Origin: Nocardioides panacis
GTDB taxonomy: Bacteria > Actinomycetota > Actinomycetes > Propionibacteriales > Nocardioidaceae
NCBI RefSeq assembly: GCF_019039255.1
Contig: NZ_CP077062.1
Location: 4,154,001 to 4,218,000, forward strand
Direction of reading: 5' to 3'
DNA: 64,000 nt
Made by a program: the position numbers and the translations under genes. The notes under the pieces are model-generated. The model saw nothing but the letters and a program-made list of their open reading frames with translations, searched no databases and was not told where the DNA came from. Shown here in pieces: positions 52,363-61,273 of this stretch; the first letter of the stretch is position 1, and each line of letters begins with the position of its first letter.

Positions 52363-53376
52363 TCAGACGTCGACGGCGAGGCTGGCCGGCAGGCCGAACA
52401 GCTCGAAGAGCTCGGGGCCGAAGAACGCGCCGACGTGCTCGACGCCCTCCGGGCCGAGGGTGAGGACCTGGAGCTGGAACGGGTGGAAGACGTCGTCCTC
52501 GCCGCGCATGTAGAGGCCGAACGCGGGCTGCCCGTTGGCACGGGTCGGCAGCATCCGCATGTCGTGCACCCCGCCCGGGCACTGGGTGTCGATGAGCCGA
52601 CCGATGTTCTCGGCGCCCTGGTACCACCCGGTGAACGGTGGCATCTCCCAGATCGCGTCGCGGGTGAGCATCGAGACGATCGCGGCGACGTCCTTGTCCC
52701 AGAAGGCCTGCACGTAGCGGTCCAGCATCTGCTTCTGCTCCGGGGTCGGCTCGCCCACGGTGTCCGCGGAGAGGTTCGCCTTCTCCAGGGTGGCGTGCGC
52801 GCGCTGCAGGGCGCTGTTCACCGAGGCGGTCGTCGTGTCCAGGGCCTCGGCGACCTCGGCGGCCCGCCACCGGAGCACGTCGCGCAGGATCAGCACCGCG
52901 CGCTGGCGGGCCGGGAGGTGCTGCAGGGCCGCCACGAACGCCAGCCGGATGGTGTCCCGGTCGGTGACCACGGCCAGCGGGTCGGCCGACGTGCCGGAGT
53001 CGAGCAGCGCGTCGGGTGCCGGTTCGAGCCAGGGGATCTCGCCGTTCTCCTCCAGCGGCGCGCCCGCCTCGCTCGACGGGGCGCCCAGACCGGCCGGCAG
53101 CGGTCGCCGGTCGCGGCCCTCGAGCGCGGTCAGGCAGACGTTGGTGGCGATCCGGTAGAGCCAGGTGCGCACCGAGGAGCGGCCCTCGAAGTTGTGGTAG
53201 GCGCGCCAGGCCCGCAGGTAGGTCTCCTGCACCAGGTCCTCGGCGTCGTGCACCGAGCCGGTCATCCGGTAGCAGTGCGCCAGCAGCTCACGGCGGTAGG
53301 GATCGGTCGCCTGCGGGAAGTCCGCCACCGCCGGAGCCCCGGGTGTCGCGTTCTCCGTCACCGTGCTGGTGGCCAT
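52363..53376 (-). CDS. ECF RNA polymerase sigma factor with SnoaL-like domain (SigG/SigX5 type)
   Basis: 337 aa. Region 2: YRRELLAHCYRMTGSVHDAE then DLVQETYLRAWRAYHNFEG; region 4: FVAALQHLPARQRAVLILRD, WRAAEVAEALDTTTASVNSA. From about 210 a SnoaL/NTF2-like domain (MLDRYVQAFWDKDVAAIVSML, DAIWEMPPFTGWYQG) replaces an anti-sigma partner and may sense a ligand. This architecture is that of SigG/SigJ-like factors. No anti-sigma gene is adjacent; a metal-binding DinB-fold protein follows. Confidence 0.9.
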   Translation of the reverse strand: MATSTVTENATPGAPAVADFPQATDPYRRELLAHCYRMTGSVHDAEDLVQETYLRAWRAYHNFEGRSSVRTWLYRIATNVCLTALEGRDRRPLPAGLGAPSSEAGAPLEENGEIPWLEPAPDALLDSGTSADPLAVVTDRDTIRLAFVAALQHLPARQRAVLILRDVLRWRAAEVAEALDTTTASVNSALQRAHATLEKANLSADTVGEPTPEQKQMLDRYVQAFWDKDVAAIVSMLTRDAIWEMPPFTGWYQGAENIGRLIDTQCPGGVHDMRMLPTRANGQPAFGLYMRGEDDVFHPFQLQVLTLGPEGVEHVGAFFGPELFELFGLPASLAVDV

Positions 53377-53492
53377 CGGTCCCCGCCTTCCTCCGTGTGC
53401 GCCCCACCCTAGGTCGGCGCGGCTCTCCTGGAAACAGACTTGTCGGTCGAGGAGAACTCATCGCTCCGGGCCGGCGCTTTTGACCGACCCCT

Positions 53493-55427
53493 GTGACCCG
53501 TGGTGCGATCGGGGCGTGGAAGCGCCTGGGGAACCTCACCGCCGCCCTGCTCGTCACGCTGCCGCTCGCGGGCTGCACCGGAGGCCCCCAGGGCCCGAGC
53601 GTCCAGGACGCCGCCGGCGAGCTCGCCGCCGCGCTGTCCGCGGGCCGGCTGACCACGGTGGCGTTCAGCGGCGGCACCCCGCAGCAGGCTCAGGGGCTGT
53701 GGACCCGGGCGGTCGACGGCCTCGGGGACTCCAAGCCGCGCGTCCAGGTCGGCAAGGTGACCGAGGGTGCCGACGGCAAGCCGTCGACCGCGACGCTGTC
53801 CTACGTGTGGCGGCTGGCCGGGAACGCCCAGCCGTGGACCTACGACACCACCGCCGAGCTGACCCGCGGCGGCGACGACGCCTGGCAGGTCCGGCTCGAC
53901 CCCTCCCTGGTCTACCCCGACCTGAAGCAGGGCGAGTCGCTCCGGCTCACCCCGGTGGATCCCGACCGTGCCGACATCACCGGCGCCGGCGGGAGCCGCC
54001 TGGTCACCGAGCGGCCGGTGCTCCGGTTCGGTATCGACAAGGGCACCGTCCCCGCGGCGTCGGCCGGCGCCTCGGCCCGTCGGCTGGCCCGGCTGGTGGG
54101 CGTCGACCCCGCGGCGTACGCCGAGCGGGTCCGGGCTGCCGGGCCGAAGGCCTTCGTCGAGGCGATCGTGCTCCGCCCCGCCGACGCGGGCAGCAAGCGC
54201 GGTGCCGCCGGGCAGATCCCGGGGGCCGCGGTGGTCGGTGACACCCTGCCGCTGGCACCCACCCGCGAGTTCGCCCGGCCGATCCTGGGCTCGGTCGGCC
54301 CGGTGACCGCGGAGATCGTCAAGGAGTCCGACGGCGCCTACCGCGCCGGCGACGAGGCCGGTCTGAGCGGGCTGGAGGCGCGGTACGACGAGCGGCTGCG
54401 CGGCACGCCCGGCGCCGACGTCGAGGTCGTGGACGCGAAGGGCCAGGGCCGCGAGGTGTTCAGCGTCGACCCGCAGCCCGGCGACCCGCTCGCCACCACG
54501 CTCGACCCGCGGCTGCAGCGCCTGGCCGAGCGGGTGCTCGGCGGCGTCTCCCCGGCCTCCGCCCTGGTCGCGATCCGGCCCTCGAGCGGCGACGTGCTGG
54601 CCGCCGCCAGCGGCCCCGGCGGTGGCGGCCTGTCCACCGCGACCGTCGGCCAGTACGCCCCCGGCTCCACCTTCAAGGTGGTCACCAGCCTCGCGCTGCT
54701 GCGCTCCGGGCTCGAGCCGTCGAGCACGATGTTCTGCCCCGAGACGGTCGTCGTGGACGGCAAGCGGTTCAAGAACTACGACGACTACCCGGCCGACGGG
54801 ACCGGCCGCATCCCGCTCAGCCTCGCGGTCGCGAACTCCTGCAACACCGCCTTCATCGGCGAGCGGGAGACCGTCGACCAGCCCGAGCTCGCCCGGGCCG
54901 CCGCCTCGCTCGGCCTCGGCGTGGACCACGACCTCGGGTTCCCGGCCTACTTCGGGAAGGTCCCCGCCACCCTCGAGGAGGCCGGCTCGGAGACCGGGCA
55001 CGCCGCCTCGCTGATCGGGCAGGGCCGGGTCACCGCGTCCCCGCTGGCGATGGCGACGGTGGCCGCGTCGGTGGCGAAGGGGTCGGTCGTGGTGCCCCGG
55101 CTGCTCCCGGACCAGGCCGCCGACCAGGCCGCGGACGGGGCCACCCCGCAGACCCCGCTGACCGCGGCCGAGGCCCGGCAGCTCCGCACGCTGATGCGCG
55201 GCGTGGTCACCCAGGGCAGCGGCCGGTTCCTGCTGAGCGTGCCCGGCGCCCCGGTGCTGGCCAAGACCGGCACGGCCGAGTTCGGCTCCGAGGAGCCGCT
55301 GCAGACCCACGCCTGGATGATCGCGGTGCACGGCGACCTGGCCGTCGCGGTGTTCGTCGACGTCGGCGACTCGGGGTCCGGGACGGCCGGCCCGCTGCTC
55401 GACCGGTTCCTGCGCCAGGCCGGCTGA
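53493..55427 (+). CDS. Lipoprotein penicillin-binding transpeptidase with NTF2-like N-terminal domain
   Basis: 644 aa from GTG 53493. The signal peptide ends at lipobox LPLAGC (Cys28), so the enzyme is membrane-tethered outside. Residues about 35-150 form an MecA-N/NTF2-like domain, about 160-300 a PBP dimerisation domain, and the transpeptidase follows: SxxK in PGSTFKVV (Ser392, Lys395), SxN as NSCNTAF, and KTGTAEFG (KTG). All catalytic residues are present, so it should cross-link peptidoglycan and bind beta-lactams. It stands alone, followed by a hairpin terminator. Confidence 0.93.
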   Translation: MTRGAIGAWKRLGNLTAALLVTLPLAGCTGGPQGPSVQDAAGELAAALSAGRLTTVAFSGGTPQQAQGLWTRAVDGLGDSKPRVQVGKVTEGADGKPSTATLSYVWRLAGNAQPWTYDTTAELTRGGDDAWQVRLDPSLVYPDLKQGESLRLTPVDPDRADITGAGGSRLVTERPVLRFGIDKGTVPAASAGASARRLARLVGVDPAAYAERVRAAGPKAFVEAIVLRPADAGSKRGAAGQIPGAAVVGDTLPLAPTREFARPILGSVGPVTAEIVKESDGAYRAGDEAGLSGLEARYDERLRGTPGADVEVVDAKGQGREVFSVDPQPGDPLATTLDPRLQRLAERVLGGVSPASALVAIRPSSGDVLAAASGPGGGGLSTATVGQYAPGSTFKVVTSLALLRSGLEPSSTMFCPETVVVDGKRFKNYDDYPADGTGRIPLSLAVANSCNTAFIGERETVDQPELARAAASLGLGVDHDLGFPAYFGKVPATLEEAGSETGHAASLIGQGRVTASPLAMATVAASVAKGSVVVPRLLPDQAADQAADGATPQTPLTAAEARQLRTLMRGVVTQGSGRFLLSVPGAPVLAKTGTAEFGSEEPLQTHAWMIAVHGDLAVAVFVDVGDSGSGTAGPLLDRFLRQAG

Positions 55428-55433
55428 CGCCGC

Positions 55434-55464
55434 GGCCACCCGGTCCCTGCGGACCGGGGTGGCC
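55434..55464. terminator. Hairpin terminator between convergent genes
   Basis: GGCCACCCGGTCC and GGACCGGGGTGGCC pair around a CTGC loop with one bulged base, starting 7 bp after the PBP stop and 15 bp before the end of the convergent RDD gene. Confidence 0.7.
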
Positions 55465-55478
55465 CCCTGCGACGTCGG

Positions 55479-56144
55479 TCAGCCGATCTTGAGCACCCTC
55501 GTGCCGCCGGCGAACCGGTCGTGCCAGCCCTGCTTGGTGGGAGAGGTGCTGATCGTCACCGCGATCGTGATCGCGGCGGCGAGCTCCAGCAGGCTGCCGA
55601 CGAGACCGAGCAGCGGGATGATCCCGAGGATCCCCAGGCCGGTCCACACGTTGCGCTTGAAGGCCTGCTCCACCGTCGGGTGGCCGCCCTCGGGCCCCTG
55701 GGTCTCCAGCTTGAGCAGCATCTTGCCGACGGTCTGCCCGCGCTGGGACTCCATCACCACGAAGTAGCCGAGGTAGAGCGCCGTGGTGATGATCGCGGAG
55801 AGCGCGCCGATCGCGAAGCCGTTGCCGGTGCTGAGGCCGTAGCCGGTGGCCGAGCTCGCCCCGAGCAGGCCGACGATCAGCACGGCGCTGATGATCGCGT
55901 TGACGATGCCGACCAGGATGCCGTCGATGAGCCGGGCCAGGAAGCGGATCCCCACGTCGGCCGGCTGGCCGACCCCACCGGTGGCCGGGCCGTAGCCGTA
56001 GCCGGGCTGCGCGCCGTAGGGGGCGCCCGGCGGGGGCGGCGGCGGCGGTGCCGGCTGCCCGGGCCCGGTGGACCAGGCCCCGGGCGGTGTCTGGCCGGGG
56101 GGCGGGGTGCCCTCCGGAGGCGGGTTCTGCGTCGGCTCACTCAT
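55479..56144 (-). CDS. RDD-family membrane protein
   Basis: 221 aa. The first 70 residues are a Pro/Gly/Tyr-rich cytoplasmic leader (PPPPPPPGAPYGAQPGYGYG), then GIRFLARLIDGILVGIVNAI gives the Arg and Asp-Asp-like RDD signature, followed by three to four membrane segments. RGQTVGKMLLKLETQGPEGG is the conserved loop after helix 2. Role unknown; possibly ion transport or osmotic tolerance. Convergent with the PBP gene. Confidence 0.87.
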   Translation of the reverse strand: MSEPTQNPPPEGTPPPGQTPPGAWSTGPGQPAPPPPPPPGAPYGAQPGYGYGPATGGVGQPADVGIRFLARLIDGILVGIVNAIISAVLIVGLLGASSATGYGLSTGNGFAIGALSAIITTALYLGYFVVMESQRGQTVGKMLLKLETQGPEGGHPTVEQAFKRNVWTGLGILGIIPLLGLVGSLLELAAAITIAVTISTSPTKQGWHDRFAGGTRVLKIG

Positions 56145-56293
56145 GATGTCCCCTCACTTCACTGGGCGTGCCTGGCGGTCCGGCGGACCACCCGGACACC
56201 TGACGCTAGTGAATGCGTGAACGCTTGTCAGCAGCCGGGCCTTGTCGCCGGCGTGGCGGCGGGGGAGGCTGTCGGGAACACGAGGAGGCCGCG

Positions 56294-57097
56294 ATGCTGA
56301 GGTTCCACCGCGCCGGGCGCAGCCACAGCGGGCTGGTCCGAGCCGTCAACGAGGACTCCGGGTTCGCCGGCCCCTCCCTCGTGCTGGTCGCCGACGGGGT
56401 CGGGGGCGCGGCCGCCGGCGAGGTCGCGTCGGCCACCGCGGCCTACGTCACCAGCGCGCTGGCCCTCGGCCGGCCCGACGCGGACCCGGTCGCCGTGCTC
56501 ACCGAGGCGGTCCGGCTGACCCACGAGCAGCTCGAGGTGGGTACGGCGCAGGACCCGTCCCGCACCGGGATGGGCACCACACTCACCGCGCTGCTGACCG
56601 ACGGCGCGCGGGTGGCGCTCTGCCAGGTCGGCGACTCGCGCGCCTACCTGCTGCGCGACGGGACGCTGACCCAGCTCACCCGGGACCAGACCTTCGTGCA
56701 GCTGCTCGTCGAGCAGGGCGTGATCACCCGCGAGCAGGCCCGCCGGCACCCCCGCAAGAACGTCGTCCTGCAGGCGCTGGAGGCCGGGCACCCCGCGGAG
56801 CCGGACGTCGGCCTGGTCGACGTACGCCTCGGGGACCGGCTGCTGGTCTGCTCCGACGGGCTCACCGACCTCGTCGAGGACGACCAGGTCCGGGTGTGCC
56901 TGGAGCAGCCGGACGCCGAGGAGGCCGCCCAGGCGCTGGTCGACGCGGCGCTCGCGGCCGGCGGGGTCGACAACGTCACCTGTGTGGTGGCCGACGTCGA
57001 GGACGGTCCCCGGCTGGTCCCGGACGGGGCCCGGCTCGGGGCGTTCAGCTCCCCGGACCTGGTCGTCGACCCGGCCGCCGTCCACGCCCTCGGCTGA
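56294..57097 (+). CDS. PP2C-type protein serine/threonine phosphatase
   Basis: 267 aa from ATG 56294, with AGGAGG upstream. The acidic metal-binding set is visible: RAVNEDSGFAG, LVLVADGVGGAAAG (DGVGG), GMGTTLTALL, QVGDSRAYLL, LLVCSDGLTDLVEDD and GGVDNVTCVV. No membrane helix, unlike PstP, so it is a soluble PP2C. Kinase partner not in the window. Ends before a large bidirectional hairpin. Confidence 0.9.
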   Translation: MLRFHRAGRSHSGLVRAVNEDSGFAGPSLVLVADGVGGAAAGEVASATAAYVTSALALGRPDADPVAVLTEAVRLTHEQLEVGTAQDPSRTGMGTTLTALLTDGARVALCQVGDSRAYLLRDGTLTQLTRDQTFVQLLVEQGVITREQARRHPRKNVVLQALEAGHPAEPDVGLVDVRLGDRLLVCSDGLTDLVEDDQVRVCLEQPDAEEAAQALVDAALAAGGVDNVTCVVADVEDGPRLVPDGARLGAFSSPDLVVDPAAVHALG

Positions 57098-57126
57098 CCG
57101 GCAGAGCCTCCGGCTGCACGACGAGG

Positions 57127-57188
57127 CCCCCGGCTGATCGAGCCTGTCGAGATCACTGGGAGTCTCGACGGGCTCGACCAGCCGGGGG
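57127..57188. terminator. Large hairpin, probable bidirectional terminator
   Basis: Arms 57127-57152 and 57163-57188 pair over 26 bp with two imperfect positions (core GGCTGATCGAGCCTGTCGAG against CTCGACGGGCTCGACCAGCC), loop TCACTGGGAG. It lies between the convergent phosphatase and nuclease genes. The GGCTGRTCGAGCC...GGCTCGACCAGCC type of hairpin is frequent between genes in high-GC actinobacteria. Confidence 0.8.
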
Positions 57189-57204
57189 CCGGCCGGGGGG
57201 TGGG

Positions 57205-60200
57205 TCAGTTCTGCACGGTGAAGGTGACCGGCGTGGTCACCGCCTCGGCGAGGTCGCTGCCAAGGTACTGCACGGAGACCGTCTCCTGCCCCTTCGTCTT
57301 GTACGGCGCCAGCGTGATCGTCGCGTGCCCGTCCACGAGCTGCTCGAAGCCGAGGATCGCGCCGTCCTGGCGGACCACGACGTAGCCGGTGACGACCTGG
57401 CCGGGCGCGGTCAGCGTCACGTCGAGCCGCGGGCTGGTGGTCTTCTTGTGGATCACCGTCGGCTGGACTCCGACGACGACCCGGGGCGTCGCCTTGACCA
57501 CGTCGAACGCGACGTCGGCCGAGGACGGCGCGAAGGCCGAGGTGCCGCCGAAGCTCGCGGTCACCGTCTGCGTGCCGACGGCCTGGTAGGCCGGCAGCGT
57601 CAGGGTGGCGACGCCGTTGCTGACCGGGGCGGTGCCGAGCACGGTGCCGCCGGAGGTGAACGTCACCGTCCCGGCGTCGACGGTGCCGGTGTCACCGGCG
57701 ACGCGGGCGGTGAGGGTCGGCTTCGTGTCGCGGACCACGACCGGCTCGGGGGAAACGGTGGCCGTCGTGGTGGTCGCGGCCGGCGGCGCCGGGACGTCGA
57801 AGCCGACCAGCAGCGGGTCGTGGTCGCTGGAGCGGTACGGGTCCGGCGCGTAGAAGCTCGTCGCGTTGTAGTTGAACCGGCTGTACTCGTAGGCCACCGA
57901 CTCGACCGAGTTGATGTTCCACACGTGGGCGCCGGTCACCTGCGCGAGCGCCGGGCCGTTGGCGAGCACGTGGTCGAGCGACCCGACGACACCGCTGAAC
58001 TGGTAGGTGTACTCGTCCGGCGCCCGGTCGGCACCGATGTCGGTGTACCCCGCGTCGTACAGCACCTGCAGCGGGTCCTCCTGGGTGTAGGAGTTGAAGT
58101 CACCGGTGAGGAACACCAGGTCGGTGCCGGCGAGCGCCTTCTGCTGGTCGGCGAAGGTCACCAGGGCCTTGGCCTGCGCGACCCGGTCCGGGTTGGCGTT
58201 GCCCTGGCCGGTGCCGTCGTCGACGCCGGAGCCCTTGGACTTGAAGTGGTTCACGATCACCAGGAAGTCCTGGGCGGCGGTGCCCCCCGCGGGTCGGAAG
58301 GCCTGGGCCAGCGGCTCGCGCGCGTTGTCGAACGCCGGGTCCTGCAGGATGTGGGAGGTGCCGACCGGGGCGGCCTTGGCCTGCTTGTAGATGAAGGCCG
58401 TGCGGATCACGTCCTCGTCGGTGACCGCGGGGCGGTCGGCCGGTGTGGGGGAGGGCACGAACTTCCAGACCGCCGAGCCGGCGGCCGCGTTCAGCGCGTC
58501 GACCAGCGAGGACAGCGCGTCGTCGCGACGGTCGGGACCGGCGTACTGCGCGGAGTTCTCGATCTCCTCCAGGGAGAGCACGTCGGCGCCGAGGGTGTTG
58601 ATGGCGGCGACGATCTTGGCGCGCTGGCGCAGCAGGTTCTCGTCGTTCGCCGCGCCGCGGGGGCCGTTGCCGTTGCAGGAGTTGACGGTCACCTTGTTGC
58701 CGGCGCGGTCGTTGTAGAAGCTGCAGGTGCCGCCGTCGGCGACGAAGTCGTCACCGGTCTCGGGGAAGAAGTTCAGCACGTTGAAGCTGGCGACCTTGAG
58801 GTCGCCGCCGACCGGGGCCGGCGCCGCGGGGCGGGTGTCGGGGAACGTCGCGGGCTGCACGGTGGCGGCGTTCGCGGCGGTCAGCTGCTGGGTGGGCTGC
58901 AGCTTCCAGGCGTTGTTGCGGTAGTCGAGCACGACCGGCCGGGTGAACGTCGCCGGCGCCCCGACCCGGATCGAGTGGTCCGCGGTCAGGTACGGCAGCG
59001 GGACGTCCTTGCCGCTGGTCAGGTAGTTCAGCGACGAGCCGTCGTCGAGGACGACCTTCTTGGTCGCGTTGTCGGCCTCGACGGCCTGCGCGGCCGGGCC
59101 GGGCTTCGCCACGTCGGTCGGCTGCGGCAGCGGCCGGGTGTCGTGCGCGAGGCCGATCTCGGCGTACTGGTTCAGCGAGTAGTTGTCGGTGACGGTGTAG
59201 GCGCCCTGCGGGGCGACGAGCATGCCCTCGAGCGACTCGCGGCTCGCGTCGGTGGCCGGGAAGCCGACCGTGGCGGGGGCCGGGGTGGCGACCTGGTCGA
59301 TCAGCGTGGTCACGCCGCCGGCGGCCGGGGTCAGCTCGGTCATCCCGGCGAACTCGGTGACCTTGCCGGTGACCTGGAGGAAGTCGCCGACGTGCGGGTA
59401 CGTCGCACCGCTGCCGGCGAACACGAAGATGCCGTCGGACGTGTCGTGGGTGGACAGGTCCAGGGCGCCACCGGTGCCGGGGGTCTGCAGGTAGTAGCCG
59501 TTGAAGCCGCCGGTCGGGTACGCCGCGGTGACGACGCCCTTGGTGATCACCGACTGGTCGACGAACGGGCTGGTCGCGCCCGGGCCCTGGATCTGCTCGA
59601 TGCTCGCGGGGACCGGGTCGCCCGGGGGCTGGGTCGGGCCGGTCGAGGAGTTCTCGGGCTTGGGGGCCGCGGAGCCGAAGTCGGCCTTGTTGTCGTTCGT
59701 GTCCGCGCCGGCCGCGGTGCGGGTCGCGGCCGTGGTGTTGGACAGCGTCGGCGCGGGGGCCGAGCCCTCGAACGCGTTCGCCGTGCCGTAGCCGACCAGG
59801 TCGACGACGCTCGGGTCCGTGGCGGGCACGGGGGTCGCCGACGAGGACAGGAAGACGACGCCGTTGGTGCCGGACAGCGCCAGCGTGCCGGTCGCGTCGG
59901 GCGTCGGCAGCGCCCCCGACGGGGTGGCGCCGGCGGCCTCGGCCACCAGGAACTTGCCGTTCGCCGGGACGGTGCCGCTCAGCGCGGTGGCCGCGGACGT
60001 CGTACCGGTGGCGGAGCGGTACTGCACGCTCATCCCGGCCAGCGGGAGCGGGGAGCCGGTGGTGTTCTGCAGCTCGATGAAGTCGTTGGTGTACGGCGCG
60101 CCGGAGTTGCCGCCGCCTCCGTAGACCTCGCTGATGACCAGCCCGGAGGTGCTCGCCGCGGCGGGCGCGGCGGTGGCGAGCGGGGCGAGGGGGGTGGCGA

Positions 60201-60252
60201 CGAGGGCGAGGCCGACGGCGGCTGCCCAGCGGCGGGACGGGGATCGGGACAC
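57205..60252 (-). CDS. Secreted ExeM/NucH-type extracellular nuclease
   Basis: 1015 aa from GTG 60252, preceded by AGGAG. Signal peptide (RRWAAAVGLALVATPLAPLA), then a lamin-tail domain (GLVISEVYGGGGNSGAPYTN), an OB-fold region near 210-330 (TKGVVTAAYPTGGFNGYYLQ), an EEP catalytic domain about 485-810 (LKVASFNVLNFFPE, LSLEEIENSA, VNHFKSKGSG, FLTGDFNSY, VGSLDHVLAN, SSDHDPLLVGF), and two or more Ig-like repeats to the end (GTVTFTSGGTVLG). No LPXTG or transmembrane anchor. It would degrade extracellular DNA. The long open frames on the opposite strand here are shadows. Confidence 0.93.
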   Translation of the reverse strand: MSRSPSRRWAAAVGLALVATPLAPLATAAPAAASTSGLVISEVYGGGGNSGAPYTNDFIELQNTTGSPLPLAGMSVQYRSATGTTSAATALSGTVPANGKFLVAEAAGATPSGALPTPDATGTLALSGTNGVVFLSSSATPVPATDPSVVDLVGYGTANAFEGSAPAPTLSNTTAATRTAAGADTNDNKADFGSAAPKPENSSTGPTQPPGDPVPASIEQIQGPGATSPFVDQSVITKGVVTAAYPTGGFNGYYLQTPGTGGALDLSTHDTSDGIFVFAGSGATYPHVGDFLQVTGKVTEFAGMTELTPAAGGVTTLIDQVATPAPATVGFPATDASRESLEGMLVAPQGAYTVTDNYSLNQYAEIGLAHDTRPLPQPTDVAKPGPAAQAVEADNATKKVVLDDGSSLNYLTSGKDVPLPYLTADHSIRVGAPATFTRPVVLDYRNNAWKLQPTQQLTAANAATVQPATFPDTRPAAPAPVGGDLKVASFNVLNFFPETGDDFVADGGTCSFYNDRAGNKVTVNSCNGNGPRGAANDENLLRQRAKIVAAINTLGADVLSLEEIENSAQYAGPDRRDDALSSLVDALNAAAGSAVWKFVPSPTPADRPAVTDEDVIRTAFIYKQAKAAPVGTSHILQDPAFDNAREPLAQAFRPAGGTAAQDFLVIVNHFKSKGSGVDDGTGQGNANPDRVAQAKALVTFADQQKALAGTDLVFLTGDFNSYTQEDPLQVLYDAGYTDIGADRAPDEYTYQFSGVVGSLDHVLANGPALAQVTGAHVWNINSVESVAYEYSRFNYNATSFYAPDPYRSSDHDPLLVGFDVPAPPAATTTTATVSPEPVVVRDTKPTLTARVAGDTGTVDAGTVTFTSGGTVLGTAPVSNGVATLTLPAYQAVGTQTVTASFGGTSAFAPSSADVAFDVVKATPRVVVGVQPTVIHKKTTSPRLDVTLTAPGQVVTGYVVVRQDGAILGFEQLVDGHATITLAPYKTKGQETVSVQYLGSDLAEAVTTPVTFTVQN

Positions 60253-60454
60253 GCTGCATCTCCTGGTGGCGGGGGTGGTGCCGAGGGACCCGGCAGACCA
60301 CCGGGGCGCGTGTGGGCGCCGCCCGGAGGCGTGAGGCGATCTCCCGAGATGAAGAACCAGCGGAGCGTATCCCCCCAAACCCCCCGAGCGGGAGGGCGTG
60401 AAGGTATCGAGAAGGTGACGATCAGGGGTGGAACCGGGCGGATACGGTGGCCGG

Positions 60455-60998
60455 ATGGTCCTGCCCACCCTCGGTGCCCTCGTCCCCCCTGCCCGCGCTC
60501 GAGCACCCCGGCCTGCTCGGCGCCCCGGTCGCCCGGGCCCTCGCGGGCTGGCCGCACGCCGCCGAGGTCGGGGTCGTCGAGATCGACCCGGAGCTCGCCG
60601 ACACCGCGGCGATGACCGAGGCCTACGACGTCCCGCTCACCGCGAGCGCGAACTGCGTCGTCGTCGCCGGGAAGCGGGCCGGCGAGGAGCGCGTCGCGGC
60701 GTGCGTCGTACGCGCGGACACCCGCGCCGACGTCAACGACCTGGTCAAGCGCAGCCTGGACGTCCGCAAGGCGTCGTTCCTGGCGATGGACCGGGCCGTC
60801 GAGGAGTCCGGGATGGAGTACGGCGGCATCACCCCCGTCGGCCTGCCGGACGGCTGGCGGCTGCTCGTCGACGAGGCCTGCCTGGCGATCGACGTCGCGA
60901 TCATCGGCAGCGGGGTCCGCCGCTCCAAGCTCCTGCTCCCCGGCCGGCTGCTCGGGTCCCTGCCCGGCGCCGAGGTGGTCCCGGGCCTGGCCCGCTGA
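60455..60998 (+). pseudogene. YbaK/aminoacyl-tRNA deacylase family protein, frameshifted near N-terminus
   Basis: Conceptual 180 aa from ATG 60455 (MVLPTLGALVP) after removing one C from the C6 run 60484-60489, continuing as LPALEHPGLLGAPVARAL. The rest follows the YbaK/ProX editing-domain pattern: VPLTASANCVVVAGKRAGEE (with the family's conserved 'N..v' strand and Lys), RSLDVRKASFLAMDRAVEES and GGITPVGLPDGWRLLVDEA. Such enzymes hydrolyse mischarged aminoacyl-tRNA. Read literally, only the frame from 60447 is open and lacks the native N-terminus. Position and type match the shifts in the defence island. Confidence 0.78.
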
Positions 60999-61273
60999 CC
61001 CGGGCCCAAGGTGAGTCCGACCCGGGCCCAAGGAGACCCCGACCCGGGCCCAAGTTCACGCCGACCCGGGCCCAAGTTCACGCCGACCCGGGTCCAAGTT
61101 CACGCCGACCCGGGCCAGGGGTGAGTCCGACCCGGGCCTCGCGATCACGTCGAGCCTCTCCGCGACGGGAGACCCGGGTGGACCTCTTCCAAGACCCGGG
61201 TGGACCTCTTCCAAGACCCGGGTCGACGTTGACTGGGACCCGGGTCGGGGTTGGCTGAGGTCCGGGTCGTGGT
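60998..61273. repeat. 22-bp tandem repeat array
   Basis: About twelve copies begin with GACCCGGG at 22-bp spacing; three central units continue with a CCAAGTTCACGCC type of sequence, two others with TGGACCTCTTCCAA, and the last is degenerate (GGTCCGGGTC). One unit is longer (about 42 bp). Each unit contains the palindrome CCCGGG. The array fills the whole gap between the convergent YbaK-type and glpD genes. Not CRISPR: no unique spacers. Could be a minisatellite or a transcription-stopping or DNA-binding cluster. Confidence 0.85.

Noticed and set aside
56242-60615. Long plus-strand open frame of about 1457 codons antisense to the secreted nuclease
   Set aside because: Low-complexity Arg/Gly/Val/Asp composition produced by high-GC antisense reading; no motifs, and the minus-strand nuclease is complete and conserved.
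60998-61273. CRISPR array
   Set aside because: Units are head-to-tail with only 22-bp periodicity and no unique spacers; no cas genes nearby.
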